This document shows positions 8,665-19,140 of a stretch of DNA of 64,000 bases, in pieces (position 1 is the first letter of the stretch; the number at the start of each line of letters is the position of its first letter). The notes beneath the pieces are model-generated. The model was not told the DNA's origin. It did not search any database and saw only the letters and a list, made by a program, of their open reading frames with translations. The stretch is taken from the NCBI RefSeq assembly GCF_028623165.1, contig NZ_CP117768.1:1550001-1614000 (forward strand). The letters are read 5' to 3'. The translations under genes were made by a program, and so were the position numbers. This DNA comes from Nostoc sp. UHCC 0926. Lineage in GTDB: Bacteria; Cyanobacteriota; Cyanobacteriia; Cyanobacteriales; Nostocaceae.

Positions 8665-10161
8665 ATGTTAAGTGTTTTGATTTGGATGCCAATTTTCGCT
8701 GCTATTCTCATAGCAATATTACCTGTAAGTATCCCTAAACATCGCATTCGTTTAATAGCATTAATTTGTTCAGGGATAGTTCTCTTGTGGAACCTTTTTA
8801 TCCTGCTGAAATTTGATATCAGCAATCCTGGAATGCAATTTCAAGAGTATTTACCTTGGAATGAAACTCTTGGTTTGAGCTATCAATTAGGTGTGGACGG
8901 GCTTTCTATCTTGATGTTGGTGTTAAATAGCCTGCTCACCTGGATTGCTATTTATAGCAGTAGTAAAGAAACTGAACGCCCCCGGCTGTTTTACTCCATG
9001 ATTTTATTAGTAAGTGGAGGAGTCGCAGGTGCTTTCCTAGCTGAAAACTTGCTGCTATTCTTCCTGTTCTACGAACTAGAATTAATCCCCTTCTACTTAC
9101 TAATTTCCATTTGGGGAGGAGCAAAACGGGGTTATGCTGGGATTAAATTCCTGATTTATACTGCCGTTTCGGGAGCATTAATTCTAGCAACATTCTTGGG
9201 TATGGTGTGGCTAAGTGGTTCTACAAATTTTGCTTTTGATGCAGTCTCTACAGAAAATCTATCAACAGCCAAACAAATCCTTTTACTAGCAGGAATAGTC
9301 TTAGGTTTTGGTATTAAAATTCCCTTAGTTCCCTTCCATACTTGGCTACCCGATGCTTACGTTGAGGCTTCAGCACCAATTGCCATTCTTCTTGGTGGCG
9401 TGTTGGCAAAGCTGGGAACCTATGGACTACTGCGATTTGGGTTGGGTATGTTTCCCCATGCTTGGAGTATTATTGCACCGACTCTGGCAATTTGGGGAGC
9501 AGTCAGCGCTATCTATGGAGCAGTAATTGCGATCGCTCAAAATGATATCAAGCGCATGGTAGCATACAGTTCCGTCGGTCACATGGGCTATATCTTGCTA
9601 GCTGGTGCCGCCAGTACTCCCTTAGCACTCGTTGGTGCAGTCGCCCAAATGTTCAGCCACGGCATTATTTTAGCCATTCTTTTCCACTTGGTGGGAGTCG
9701 TAGAAGCCAAAGTTGGTACGCGCGAGTTAGATAAACTCAATGGTTTGATGAGTCCTATCCGTGGTTTACCCCTAATTAGTGCCCTACTGGTTTTAAGTGG
9801 GATGGCTAGTGCTGGTATTCCCGGTTTAACAGGATTCGTTGCAGAATTTATCGTCTTTCAAGGTAGTTTCTCTGCCTTTCCCATCCCGACAATTTTGTGT
9901 GTAATAGCGAGTGGATTAACCGCAGTTTATTTTGTTATCCTCCTCAACCGCACTTGTTTTGGCAGACTCGATAACTTAGCCTACTATCCTAAAGCCCTTT
10001 GGTCTGAAAAAATGCCAGCTTTAATTTTGGCAGCTTTTATCATCTTTTTGGGAGTACAACCCACTTGGTTAGTGCGTTGGAGTGAATCCACAACTACAGT
10101 AATGGTGGCTGCAATTCCCTCCTTGGAAAAAACCGTAATCTCTGAAGTAGCGCTGAAATAG
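8665..10161 (+). CDS. ndhD: NDH-1 subunit NdhD, CO2-uptake type (NdhD3/NdhD4)
   Basis: A 498-residue polytopic ND4/NuoM-like proton-channel subunit. The family core is visible: ENLLLFFLFYELELIPFYLL with the conserved membrane glutamate, then KIPLVPFHTWLPDAYVEAS, and ALVGAVAQMFSHGI with the channel histidine. Its position between the carbonic anhydrase and cup genes, downstream of ndhF, assigns it to the specialised CO2-hydrating NDH-1 complex rather than the respiratory complex. Length is normal. The 172-base gap upstream is occupied by a repeat but no strong terminator, so the operon may still be continuous. Confidence 0.88.
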   Translation: MLSVLIWMPIFAAILIAILPVSIPKHRIRLIALICSGIVLLWNLFILLKFDISNPGMQFQEYLPWNETLGLSYQLGVDGLSILMLVLNSLLTWIAIYSSSKETERPRLFYSMILLVSGGVAGAFLAENLLLFFLFYELELIPFYLLISIWGGAKRGYAGIKFLIYTAVSGALILATFLGMVWLSGSTNFAFDAVSTENLSTAKQILLLAGIVLGFGIKIPLVPFHTWLPDAYVEASAPIAILLGGVLAKLGTYGLLRFGLGMFPHAWSIIAPTLAIWGAVSAIYGAVIAIAQNDIKRMVAYSSVGHMGYILLAGAASTPLALVGAVAQMFSHGIILAILFHLVGVVEAKVGTRELDKLNGLMSPIRGLPLISALLVLSGMASAGIPGLTGFVAEFIVFQGSFSAFPIPTILCVIASGLTAVYFVILLNRTCFGRLDNLAYYPKALWSEKMPALILAAFIIFLGVQPTWLVRWSESTTTVMVAAIPSLEKTVISEVALK

Positions 10162-10179
10162 AAAATACATCAAAACACT

Positions 10180-10279
10180 TGTAGAGACGGCGATTTATCG
10201 CGTCTCAAAATCTATCCCTCAGACGCGTAAATCACCTCTCAAAACCTATCCTCTAGACGCGATAAATCGCGTCTCTACC
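10180..10279. repeat. Inverted GAGACGCGAT palindrome repeat
   Basis: TTGTAGAGACGGCGATTTAT at the left and GACGCGATAAATCGCGTCTC at the right form a long imperfect inverted repeat with an internal relative (CAGACGCGTAAATCACCTC). The same word GACGCGATTAATCGCGTCTC is found inside the helicase gene at 34434-34453. It separates ndhD from cup and could form a strong hairpin in the mRNA. Confidence 0.6.
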
Positions 10280-10293
10280 AATTTACGATTATC

Positions 10294-11601
10294 ATGACAG
10301 CAATTAAAACAGCAATTAAATTACCTCCTTCCAAGCATGAATTTGCTGAAGTAATTCATCGTCTAGAAGCAGGCGGTGCAATGTTACCCGATACCCCAGA
10401 AAATTTGATGCAAATCATCGGTTTATACAAAGCTTATGCTGTACCGATGGATTTTTACTGGCGTGACCTACTTTATATTGCCGAACACGAATTTTTAAAC
10501 CCGATTCCCTTCTTTAAATACTTCTTACCCAAAGAGTATTTAGAACTGCATAATCATTATGCTGGTGATGATGCTGATTTACGAATTTGGCGCGGCGAAG
10601 CAACTGCACATCCAGAACTTTTGGCATTTATTGAGAAAGGTGAAACCTTCAAAATGCCGAAGTTGTTGCATCACTTGTTTCACGATCGCATTAACATGGA
10701 ATTTGCTGAAGCTTGTATGCGGGCGATGTTGTGGCACAGAGGGATGGGTGGACAATTTGACCCTTACCTAGATTCTGAAGAATACAAAGCCAACGCCGAT
10801 AGAGCAATTAAAGCTTACTTCCAAGGTAACCCCCTAATGCTGGGGCTTTACAAGCTGTTTCCAGAGATGTTTTTGGAGCAGTGCCGCCAGATGTCATACT
10901 ACGCAAATCTGGGCTTATTCTGGGAAGTCATGGCCCCAGTATTCTTTGAAATGTCCGATCGCTATGATGAAGGTACCATTAGCAGCGTCCCAGAGGCGAT
11001 GAGTTTCTTAGTTAATGGTATATTTGCGATCGCAGGTCGTCCCATTTACCATCACGTTTATATTCGTGGTGAATGCTACGAAATTGTCCCCAAATCCAAG
11101 GGCTTCATGTGGCTATATGAAGCTGCATTACCTTATGTAGAAGCAGTTTTCTACCGCACCGCACCCTTCCGAGGCACAAAATCTTATAATGCTCAAGCGC
11201 GTCAAGTACCGGAAGACCAGAAAGACTTTCACTATGGCATTCTTTACGCTGATGTATTTCCAGTGGGTACTGCTGGCATTCCTCCCACATTGCTAATGCA
11301 AGATATGCTGCATTTTTTGCCACCATATCTTGTTGATTATTACAGCCAACATTGCCGGGGTGAAGAAGATATGTTGATTCAGTTGGGAGTTAGTTTTCAA
11401 CGGTCAATGTACTGTGTGACTTCTGCGGTAATCCAGGCCTTGCGAACTGCACTTTTATATCCTTTAGATGACCAAAATCCCAAGCATTTACAAGCCAATC
11501 GAGATTTTTTTGAGATGCAGCTAAATCGCTTTACTCGATCCGACTACAATATTCGTGATGCGGCTCGTTTGGGAAGTATTCAAAAGCAAGATTATAGATA
11601 A
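10294..11601 (+). CDS. cup: CO2 hydration protein CupA/CupB (ChpY/ChpX)
   Basis: A 435-residue soluble-looking protein characteristic of cyanobacterial CO2 hydration proteins. Recognisable features are EHEFLNPIPFFKYFLPKEYL, HDRINMEFAEACMRAMLWHR and DFHYGILYADVFPVGTAGIP. These proteins bind the distal end of NdhD/NdhF and are thought to catalyse vectorial hydration of CO2 to bicarbonate, with a zinc site involving conserved His and Arg residues. It completes the ndhF-CA-ndhD-cup cluster. Deciding between CupA (inducible, with NdhF3/D3) and CupB (constitutive, with NdhF4/D4) needs a tree. A C-rich/G-rich hairpin follows the stop. Confidence 0.88.
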   Translation: MTAIKTAIKLPPSKHEFAEVIHRLEAGGAMLPDTPENLMQIIGLYKAYAVPMDFYWRDLLYIAEHEFLNPIPFFKYFLPKEYLELHNHYAGDDADLRIWRGEATAHPELLAFIEKGETFKMPKLLHHLFHDRINMEFAEACMRAMLWHRGMGGQFDPYLDSEEYKANADRAIKAYFQGNPLMLGLYKLFPEMFLEQCRQMSYYANLGLFWEVMAPVFFEMSDRYDEGTISSVPEAMSFLVNGIFAIAGRPIYHHVYIRGECYEIVPKSKGFMWLYEAALPYVEAVFYRTAPFRGTKSYNAQARQVPEDQKDFHYGILYADVFPVGTAGIPPTLLMQDMLHFLPPYLVDYYSQHCRGEEDMLIQLGVSFQRSMYCVTSAVIQALRTALLYPLDDQNPKHLQANRDFFEMQLNRFTRSDYNIRDAARLGSIQKQDYR

Positions 11602-11612
11602 GATATTCCCCT

Positions 11613-11634
11613 AACCCCCCTTAAAAAAGGGGGT
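11613..11634 (+). terminator. Hairpin after cup
   Basis: AACCCCCC-TTAAAA-AAGGGGGTT about 12 bases after the cup stop makes a short strong stem. The CCCCTAACCCCCCTTAAAAA word is also a frequent Nostoc repeat, but its place fits the end of the CO2-uptake cluster. Confidence 0.5.
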
Positions 11635-11726
11635 TCTCCCGCAATTGTGACCAGTGCGATCGCCTTTCAATACTGAGGAGTGGGAAAGGATAAAGGTTAA
11701 ACATCTTTTTTATAATCGAGCGTAAA

Positions 11727-12040
11727 ACCCCATCCCTTTATGGGTGGGGATGTAAGCGAGCCAGAGTCTCTGGTACAATACGATTACCTATCTGAGGCAT
11801 GACATTTCTTGAGTGCGGCTTGGTAAGTTGAAGAACAAGAAAAAGTGGTTTGCCCGTGATGATAGAAGTGGGTCTTTGACCATCCCCGCATTGTCGGGAT
11901 GCCCCATTCGTGGGATATCAGAAACTTCTTCTCTCTACTGCTGGTCAGACGGAGAGACAGGGTACAGTCAATTACCCCTATGTGACAGATCCTTGCGGTC
12001 TAGTTGCAAGCCCCATCCGCTCGTCGGTAGGGCAGTTGAC
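11727..12040 (+). mobile_element. Relic of an IS200/IS605-type element
   Basis: About 310 bases bounded by a hairpin (CCCCATCCCTTTATGGGTGG) at the left and, at the right, GCAAGCCCCATCCGCTCG plus GGTAGGGCAGTTGAC, which resembles the structured right end and TTGAC-type terminus of cyanobacterial IS605 elements. A short open frame inside (11813-12067) has no recognisable TnpB motif. I interpret it as a non-autonomous or eroded element. This is a pattern-based call without alignment. Confidence 0.35.
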
Positions 12041-12043
12041 AGG

Positions 12044-12140
12044 TTACAGCAGTTTTCATGTATTTGAACCACATCTGTCGTAGGGGCACAGCAATGCTGT
12101 GCCCGTAGAGCGTGGTCTATTTACCTGAAAATAGCTGTAA
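12044..12140. mobile_element. MITE-like element, TTACAGC family, copy 1
   Basis: A 97-bp element with inverted ends TTACAGCAGTTTTCATGTAT (left) and, read from the right, TTACAGCTATTTTCAGGTAA. The centre is a palindrome around GGGGCACAGCAATGCTGTGCC. It matches the inverted copy at 45082-45177 over its whole length apart from the centre. A TA target duplication at the ends would fit IS630/Tc1-type mobilisation, but that is inference. Confidence 0.7.
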
Positions 12141-12170
12141 TGAAAAATATCATGCTCATTTGCGACAAAA

Positions 12171-12755
12171 TCAATGCCCTAGTCTCAAACCTTTTTCCAT
12201 AAGCATCTGAGGTTCGATATTCTCAACTTTAGGTATCGCTTCTAATTGAGAAATCCCGGCGATCGCATCAGCAATATTACCTGATTGGGCACGCAACCAA
12301 GCGGCGTGAGGTGCATAGTCAAGACTTTGCGCTACTTCATAACCCGCTTGATTAATTACTTCGCGCTGCGACTCCACATCAACGCCTTCAGCAAAGCGGA
12401 TGAAAACCAGTCCAGTTGGTACTGCCAAAGAACCATTGGGTTGTAGTGTGTAAATTGGGCTTAGTGTCCCCTGTTCAGATTGATTGGGTTCGCCTGGAAA
12501 AACTGCGTAGGCGTAGCCCGTCGTAGACATCGCACCATCGTTAAGTTGTAAAACTGCTTCTGATGCCACGGTCTTGGGTTGATTGTAATGTATTGCATAG
12601 TACCCAGGCTTACGAGTGTAGGATACAGCAGTCCGACCGCTGCCAACGCGAATTTGTTCAGGATACTCAGAAAAGTAGTCTTTTTGAAATCTCACTTCAG
12701 CAATCAGGGGTAAAGAGTACACCTGTAGAAAATACTCAGCCGGAAAGTAAAACAT
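12171..12755 (-). CDS. Stand-alone subtilisin prodomain-like protein
   Basis: A protein of about 194 residues. The section TGLVFIRFAEGVDVESQR to PKVENIEPQML has the same order and spacing as the N-terminal prodomain of the PrcA-like protease encoded divergently at 13471 (ENLFVKFDNEEESR to ESVELCHPELAR), and the first part (GRTAVSYTRKPGYYAIHY) parallels the PrcA start. No catalytic domain follows, so it could be a protease inhibitor or chaperone. The frame contains a 29-bp interspersed repeat at 12505-12533 that adds AMSTTGYAYA. ATG at 12755 is taken; an in-frame TTG lies nine bases upstream. The prodomain link is my own alignment by eye. Confidence 0.55.
   Translation of the reverse strand: MFYFPAEYFLQVYSLPLIAEVRFQKDYFSEYPEQIRVGSGRTAVSYTRKPGYYAIHYNQPKTVASEAVLQLNDGAMSTTGYAYAVFPGEPNQSEQGTLSPIYTLQPNGSLAVPTGLVFIRFAEGVDVESQREVINQAGYEVAQSLDYAPHAAWLRAQSGNIADAIAGISQLEAIPKVENIEPQMLMEKGLRLGH
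12505..12533. repeat. 29-bp GCGTAGGCGTAGCC repeat, in-frame in a gene
   Basis: One of six copies in the window (others at 23342, 32886, 38200, 40893, 48101). It begins GCGTAGGCGTAGCCCG and ends CATCGC. On the minus strand, in frame, it is read as AMSTTGYAYA inside the prodomain-like protein. Confidence 0.8.
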
Positions 12756-12827
12756 CTTTCTCAAGTTCTAATGATGTTATAACGTTTTTCAGTGGTAAGT
12801 AGTTGGGCGAAATTAAATATAAAATGT

Positions 12828-12985
12828 CATTGCGTTGGCGTTAGCCTGACTGTAGAGTACGGAACGCAGTGGAGTGTTCGCGTAGCGTCTGGTAGAGTTG
12901 CGATCGCAAAGACTAAGATTGCAACTCTACCAGACGCTACCGCGAACACTTCGTACCCTACGGAAAGGCTGCGCCAACGCGATGA
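12828..12985. repeat. Long palindromic repeat cluster
   Basis: Outer arms TCATTGCGTTGGCG and CGCCAACGCGATGA face each other, with inner arms GCGTAGCGTCTGGTAGAGTTG and CAACTCTACCAGACGCTAC around a GCGATCGC core. It fills the spacer between the divergent prodomain-like gene and prcA. Open frames across it are not genes. Confidence 0.7.
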
Positions 12986-13194
12986 CGAATTATCTTATAT
13001 TTATTTAGATGCATCTAACTTATAGAATACAAATCTTTCATCGGGATGCAAGCTATACGCCTTTATTGATAGTGAAGATTTTTAAAACAACCTGACTTTT
13101 AATCCCTCTTGTCTGGAAAGAAGAATCGAAAGCTTGGATGAACTCAGTACAGCATTTCATTAATTCGTAGCGAATTAAATTTGGCAATAACCCT

Positions 13195-13341
13195 ACAATG
13201 CCAATGCGTCGGCTTACAATGCCAATGCGTCGGCTTACAATGCCAATGCGTCAGCTTACAATGCCAATGCGTCAGCTTACAATGCCAACGCATCGGCTTA
13301 CAATGCCAACGCGTCAGCTTACATTGTTAATGCATCGGCTT
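13195..13341 (+). repeat. Seven 21-bp tandem repeats
   Basis: Seven units of ACAATGCCAATGCGTCGGCTT with a few changes, the last ones more diverged. The 21-bp period keeps frames open and creates a fake repetitive ORF. The array lies about 130 bases upstream of the prcA start. A related-period array occurs at 62080. Confidence 0.85.
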
Positions 13342-13470
13342 GCATTAAAAACGCTACCCGCGCACACTGCGTGTAACAAGCTTTAAAAGTTGGGCATAAT
13401 AGGGTTTGCCAATGCCCAATATCCCATGCCCAATGCCCAATAGACATTCAATATCCCAGGAGATTAAACT

Positions 13471-15459
13471 ATGGTTCAGGTTCGCTATGGTGGACAGAAC
13501 GGTCAACAGTATGAACTTGCTATCAGTAACGAACACGTTGTAGTGCGTACCGAAAGCCGCACTACTCTTGTCGGTGCAAGACCATTTGAAGTCGCACCTG
13601 TATCACCCACAGCTCGCAATATCCTCAATCAATTCGAGTTAGTAACGCGGTTTCGGCAAGCGGGTGTAGAAATTCTGCGATCAAAAGTTCCGACTCAGGG
13701 TGTCGGTTTGCGCGATCACGCGCGTGAAATTCTCAACAAAGAATCTGAAGTCCAATTTGCCGGGCGTGTCCTTGTCGATCCAGTATCCAAACAACCTGTA
13801 GTCTACACCGAAAACCTCTTCGTTAAATTTGATAACGAAGAAGAGTCAAGGGTTTGCCAAGAAGTATTAGGACGTTACGGCTTAACAATTAAACGCCAAC
13901 TCGAATATGCACGAAATGCTTACTTTGTCAGTGCACCTGCAAATACTGGTATAGCCATCTTTGACATCGCCGAGAGACTTCTGAATGAGGAATCAGTAGA
14001 ACTGTGCCATCCTGAACTAGCACGTGAATCACGCCAACGTCAGGTTTTCCCGCAGCAGTGGCACTTAAAGCAAATAACAATTAATGGTAAAATAATTAAC
14101 GCCCATGCCAACGTTGAGGCAGCTTGGAAGTTAAGCGATGGCACAGGGACGATTATTGCAATTATCGATGACGGTGTGGATCTCGACCATGAAGAGTTCC
14201 GTTCCTCTGGAAAGATTGTTGCCCCGCGTGATGTCACACGTAAAACTAACAATCCCAGACCGGGAAACGACAATAACCACGGCACAGCCTGTGCAGGCGT
14301 GGCTTGTGCAAACGGCAACTTTGGTGCATCTGGTGTGGCACCAGGTGCAAAGCTCATGCCGATTCGTTTAGCTTCGGCGCTAGGGTCACAAGACGAAGCA
14401 GATGCTTTTATTTGGGCGGCTCAAAATGGTGCTGATGTCATTTCTTGTAGCTGGGGGCCAGCAGATGGGACTTGGTATGATCCAAACGATCCTGTACACA
14501 ACCAAAAAGTACCTCTACCTGACTCCACACGACTTGCTATGGATTTTGCAATCAATAAAGGACGCAACGGCAAGGGATGTGTAATTTTATTTGCGGCTGG
14601 CAATGGTAACGAAAGCGTGGATAATGACGGCTACGCCAGCTACCAAAAGGTGATTGCGGTGGCAGCCTGTAACGACTTTGGCACGAGAAGCGCTTACAGC
14701 GACTTTGGTCAGGCGGTTTGGTGTGCCTTCCCCAGCAACAATGGTGACAGTTCTCAAACCCCTGGCATTTGGACAACCGATCGCTCTGGTGTCGTTGGCT
14801 ATAATTCGGTTAATCGGAATCTGGGTGACGCCGGAGGCAACTACACGAACGAATTCGGCGGAACTTCCAGTTCCTGTCCAGGTGCAGCTGGTGTAGTAGC
14901 CCTGATTATTGCCAGAAATCCAAATCTGCGCTGGGACGAAGTGCGAGATATTATTAAACGCTCCAGCGATCGCATTGATCCATCCAAAGGTAAATATGAT
15001 GCCAATGGTCGCAGCCCCTTCTACGGTTACGGTCGAATCAATGCTCTCAAAGCTGTAGAATTGGCCAAGCCGGCTCAAACATCGCCCATTAGCGTATTCA
15101 AGGCAGTGCAAGATATCCCAATTAACGACTTGCAAACATCAACATTGTCGGTGGCGATCGCTAATACCAGCCTGATGAAATCCATCAAAGTTAATGTAGA
15201 CATCGAGCATACTTATATTGGTGATCTTGTCGTTACTCTCCTTCCCCCAGTGCAAATAGGCATACTTCCCATCATTCTGCACGATCGCCAGGGCGGAGGT
15301 ACAGATAATATCAAAACAACCTATGACGAGGTAAACACCCTGAAACTTGCTGCCTTCAAAGGTAAAAGTCCCCAAGGAACCTGGACTCTTCAAGTTGCAG
15401 ATAAAGCTGAGACAGATACAGGAAAGATTCGCAGCTTGACCATTGAAATTGGATTTTAA
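13471..15459 (+). CDS. prcA: Calcium-dependent subtilisin-like protease PrcA
   Basis: A 662-residue S8 protease, the length I recall for Anabaena PrcA, a calcium-dependent enzyme with trypsin-like preference. An N-terminal prodomain (about 1-200) precedes the catalytic domain, with D233 (IIDDGVD), H270 (NNHGTACAGV) and S466 in GGTSSSCPGA; the usual GTSMAAP is thus GTSSSCP with a Cys. Residues from about 540 form a P/Homo B domain (HTYIGDLVVTLLPP, GTWTLQVADKA), as in proprotein convertases. No signal peptide is visible, and the known enzyme is intracellular. AGGAG lies a few bases before the ATG. A stand-alone prodomain-like gene is divergent upstream. Confidence 0.85.
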   Translation: MVQVRYGGQNGQQYELAISNEHVVVRTESRTTLVGARPFEVAPVSPTARNILNQFELVTRFRQAGVEILRSKVPTQGVGLRDHAREILNKESEVQFAGRVLVDPVSKQPVVYTENLFVKFDNEEESRVCQEVLGRYGLTIKRQLEYARNAYFVSAPANTGIAIFDIAERLLNEESVELCHPELARESRQRQVFPQQWHLKQITINGKIINAHANVEAAWKLSDGTGTIIAIIDDGVDLDHEEFRSSGKIVAPRDVTRKTNNPRPGNDNNHGTACAGVACANGNFGASGVAPGAKLMPIRLASALGSQDEADAFIWAAQNGADVISCSWGPADGTWYDPNDPVHNQKVPLPDSTRLAMDFAINKGRNGKGCVILFAAGNGNESVDNDGYASYQKVIAVAACNDFGTRSAYSDFGQAVWCAFPSNNGDSSQTPGIWTTDRSGVVGYNSVNRNLGDAGGNYTNEFGGTSSSCPGAAGVVALIIARNPNLRWDEVRDIIKRSSDRIDPSKGKYDANGRSPFYGYGRINALKAVELAKPAQTSPISVFKAVQDIPINDLQTSTLSVAIANTSLMKSIKVNVDIEHTYIGDLVVTLLPPVQIGILPIILHDRQGGGTDNIKTTYDEVNTLKLAAFKGKSPQGTWTLQVADKAETDTGKIRSLTIEIGF

Positions 15460-15790
15460 GTAGGGGCGCACAGCTGTGCATTGGTGTCAACTTAAGGTAA
15501 AAGTTAGTTAAGAAAAAGCGTTCTAGAGTTGCCCTCATCCCCTAACCCCTTCTCCCAACATAGGAAAAGGGGAACTGGAGAATTATGCCTTACAAGTAGA
15601 AGAAAAGCATAGAACCCATTTGACATATTTGAGAACTACGAATTAAGCGCAAGGCTTGCAAGATAATCTGTTTTTCCAAGCTGGATTTGATGCATGATAC
15701 TGTGATTGGCTTGTTCATCAATCGAGAAGAGTTTGGGGTTGCTGTTTAATACCCAGATCCCCTTGTCTAGAGCATTACCCTGCAATATAG
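15460..15790. other. Intergenic region with repeat words
   Basis: About 330 bases containing GTAGGGGCGCACAGCTGTGC and a CCCCTAACCCCTTCTCCCAA-type word, both common Nostoc intergenic repeats. I see no supported gene. Confidence 0.4.
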
Positions 15791-16528
15791 TTAACTTGAT
15801 GACACCTCAACGACATTTTGGGCAAAGCTTTTATAAGCATCGCCCATTTGTTTAGCCATCGAGTCAGGAAAGACGTGAAAATCCCCAGCTTTGAGAGCCT
15901 TTATTATCCCGTCTGCCACAAGTGCAGGTGGCTCTGCAATCTCACTCATTCCTGCCGCATCGCTCATATCCGTGGCAATCGGGCCAGGGTGAACACTTAG
16001 CACAAGCGTGTTCTGCTTACTCAATAGTTCTCGTAATACCTGCGTGATTGAATAGGCCGCAGCTTTGGAGGCACAGTAAGTGGCAGAGTCGGGGAAACCC
16101 TTGAGCGAAGCAACAGAATTTATTTGAGCAAAGACGCCACCTCCATTGGCTTTGAGTACCGGGGCAAACGCCTGAGCCATGTAGATCAATCCATATACAT
16201 TGATGTTCATCTGAAATTTGAGAGCGGCGATCGCATCCTCAGCTAAGAGAGTTCCAGCTTGAAAGACTCCTGCATTATTGATAACTATTTGCACATCTTT
16301 GGCAGTTTGAGCGGCAGCAACAATAGATTGAGGATCACCTAAATCAATCTGAATTGGTACTACCCGATCGCCGTATTGTTCAACCAATGAGGAGACACTG
16401 TTGAGCTGACGAACAGCCGCATAGATTTTGGTGGCTCCGTGTTCAATAAACGACTCAACTATCGCCTTGCCGATGCCGCGATTTGCGCCCGTAACCAAAA
16501 TGGTTTTGTCTTTGATGTCGTAGTTCAT
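15791..16528 (-). CDS. SDR-family short-chain oxidoreductase
   Basis: A 245-residue classical short-chain dehydrogenase/reductase. The Rossmann nucleotide motif [11 protein letters not shown] is at residues 14-24, NNAG near residue 84, a catalytic serine in INSVASLKG, and the active-site YCASK (Tyr and Lys) near 150. The PGPIATDM segment after it is typical. Substrate cannot be told. It stands alone, with unrelated neighbours, and the start ATG at 16528 is preceded by AGAGAAA. Cofactor is probably NADP(H), by the Arg after the second glycine, which is inference. Confidence 0.85.
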   Translation of the reverse strand: MNYDIKDKTILVTGANRGIGKAIVESFIEHGATKIYAAVRQLNSVSSLVEQYGDRVVPIQIDLGDPQSIVAAAQTAKDVQIVINNAGVFQAGTLLAEDAIAALKFQMNINVYGLIYMAQAFAPVLKANGGGVFAQINSVASLKGFPDSATYCASKAAAYSITQVLRELLSKQNTLVLSVHPGPIATDMSDAAGMSEIAEPPALVADGIIKALKAGDFHVFPDSMAKQMGDAYKSFAQNVVEVSSS

Positions 16529-16665
16529 TTGGATTTCTCTTTATGGTTTTCCATGATCTGAAAAACCTTGGACAATTGATCTAAGTTAGAGTAAATAAAT
16601 TTAGCTCCTCTTTATATTACTGAGCAAAAATCAAAATATTCTTCCCTGTAGGAACTTCCGTCTTG

Positions 16666-16875
16666 ACGTTTCCGTGTTACGCGCAGTCTGTAGCAGCTTC
16701 CGCCTTCACATTTCCGTGTTACGCGCAGTCTGTAGAAGCTTCCGCTTTCACATTTCCGTGTTACGCGCAGCCTGTAGCAGCTTCCGCTTTCACGTTTCCG
16801 TGTTACGCGCAGTCTGTAGCAGCTTCCGCCTTCACGTTTCCGTGTTACGCGCAGCCTGTAGCAGCTTCCGCCTTC
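16666..16875. repeat. Five 42-bp tandem repeats
   Basis: Five exact-length units beginning ACGTTTCCGTGTTACGCGCA and ending GCAGCTTCCGCCTTC, differing at a few positions. Because 42 is divisible by three, frames stay open on the plus strand, giving two fake repeat proteins. The array lies between the SDR gene start and the hypothetical gene at 17106. Confidence 0.85.
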
Positions 16876-17105
16876 ACGTTATCAGAAACAGACTTGTGTT
16901 ACAGCATCTTCCCTTAAATAGAACACGCTTTTGAGGTACAGCACTGCTGTGCCTCAACAATAAATATGGTTTCAATTGGCAAAAAATGTTGTAGGGGATT
17001 TAAATTTTAGGCTTTTTCAGAAAAATCAACAATTTCACGTATGACAACTTTTTCAACAATTGTCCACTATAGAGTTATCAGGAATTCAAAAAATAAGTAT
17101 TAATT

Positions 17106-17465
17106 ATGGCAAGGTCAAAACGCAATTCACGTACTCTTGGCAAAGCTGAACTACGTCTAGCAAGCATTAAATCTATTAGTCCAACTCTTGATGTCGGAGA
17201 GAGCTTAACAGTCAAAGATTATACTGAAAAAATTGAAAACCTCCGGCAATCTCTAGAAGCATACAATACTACCCTCTCTACTATTGATGTCTTACTAACC
17301 CAGATCGTTGAAAATGAACAAGATTTGGCAGACTATTCTGAGAAAATTTTGCGTGGTATTGCTTATAAATATGGTAATAATAGCCATGAGTATCAGATGG
17401 CAGGAGGTATTCGTAAAAGCGACCGCAAGCGTGCTGTGCGTCAAAGCCTGGTTTTGCCAAAGTAA
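17106..17465 (+). CDS. Conserved-looking hypothetical protein, coiled coil
   Basis: A 119-residue basic protein: an Arg/Lys-rich start (MARSKRNSRTLG), a central helical heptad-like part (YTEKIENLRQSLEAYNTTLS), then LADYSEKILRGIAYKYGNNS and a positively charged end (IRKSDRKRAVRQS). I do not recognise the family. The charge pattern and coiled coil suggest nucleic-acid or protein binding, which is inference. It is the only coding candidate between the SDR and thiC genes and its codon use looks native. Confidence 0.55.
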   Translation: MARSKRNSRTLGKAELRLASIKSISPTLDVGESLTVKDYTEKIENLRQSLEAYNTTLSTIDVLLTQIVENEQDLADYSEKILRGIAYKYGNNSHEYQMAGGIRKSDRKRAVRQSLVLPK

Positions 17466-17640
17466 GTAGGCGCGATTAAACGCGATCGCATAGATTACCA
17501 ACCAGAATTACTGATTTAGCTTTGATTGGGGAGCGATACTTTTGGTAGGCTTTGCCAACGCAATTGGATTACTCTTGTAGGAAGTAAAAGTGCGATCGCA
17601 AAACCTAACCTGATATTTTGAGAGAAGCAAAACCATTTTG

Positions 17641-17671
17641 CCTCATTCCCAGCCGAAAACTGGGAATGAGG
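17641..17671 (-). terminator. Perfect 12-bp stem downstream of thiC
   Basis: CCTCATTCCCAG-CCGAAAA-CTGGGAATGAGG, 74 bases past the thiC stop. The surrounding sequence (GAGGTTTTAAAAG, ACCAATTACAGC) has a diverged relative at 25100-25185, so it is probably a repeat element that also terminates transcripts. Confidence 0.5.
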
Positions 17672-17744
17672 TTTTAAAAGAGTTTTAACTTATGGTTGAT
17701 ACCAATTACAGCAGTTTTTCGACTTTTGCAAGAGGTCTAATCTG

Positions 17745-19130
<1,386 letters not shown>

Positions 19131-19140
19131 TCAATAAACA

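Noticed and set aside
12792-13025. 77-codon frame
   Set aside because: Runs through a large palindrome cluster with no coding character.
13198-13386. Met-Arg-Leu-Thr repeat frame
   Set aside because: Translation of the 21-bp tandem array upstream of prcA.
16663-16934. Two overlapping repeat-protein frames
   Set aside because: They come from five 42-bp DNA repeats; frames shifted by one still look equally open, so it is a DNA repeat, not a protein.
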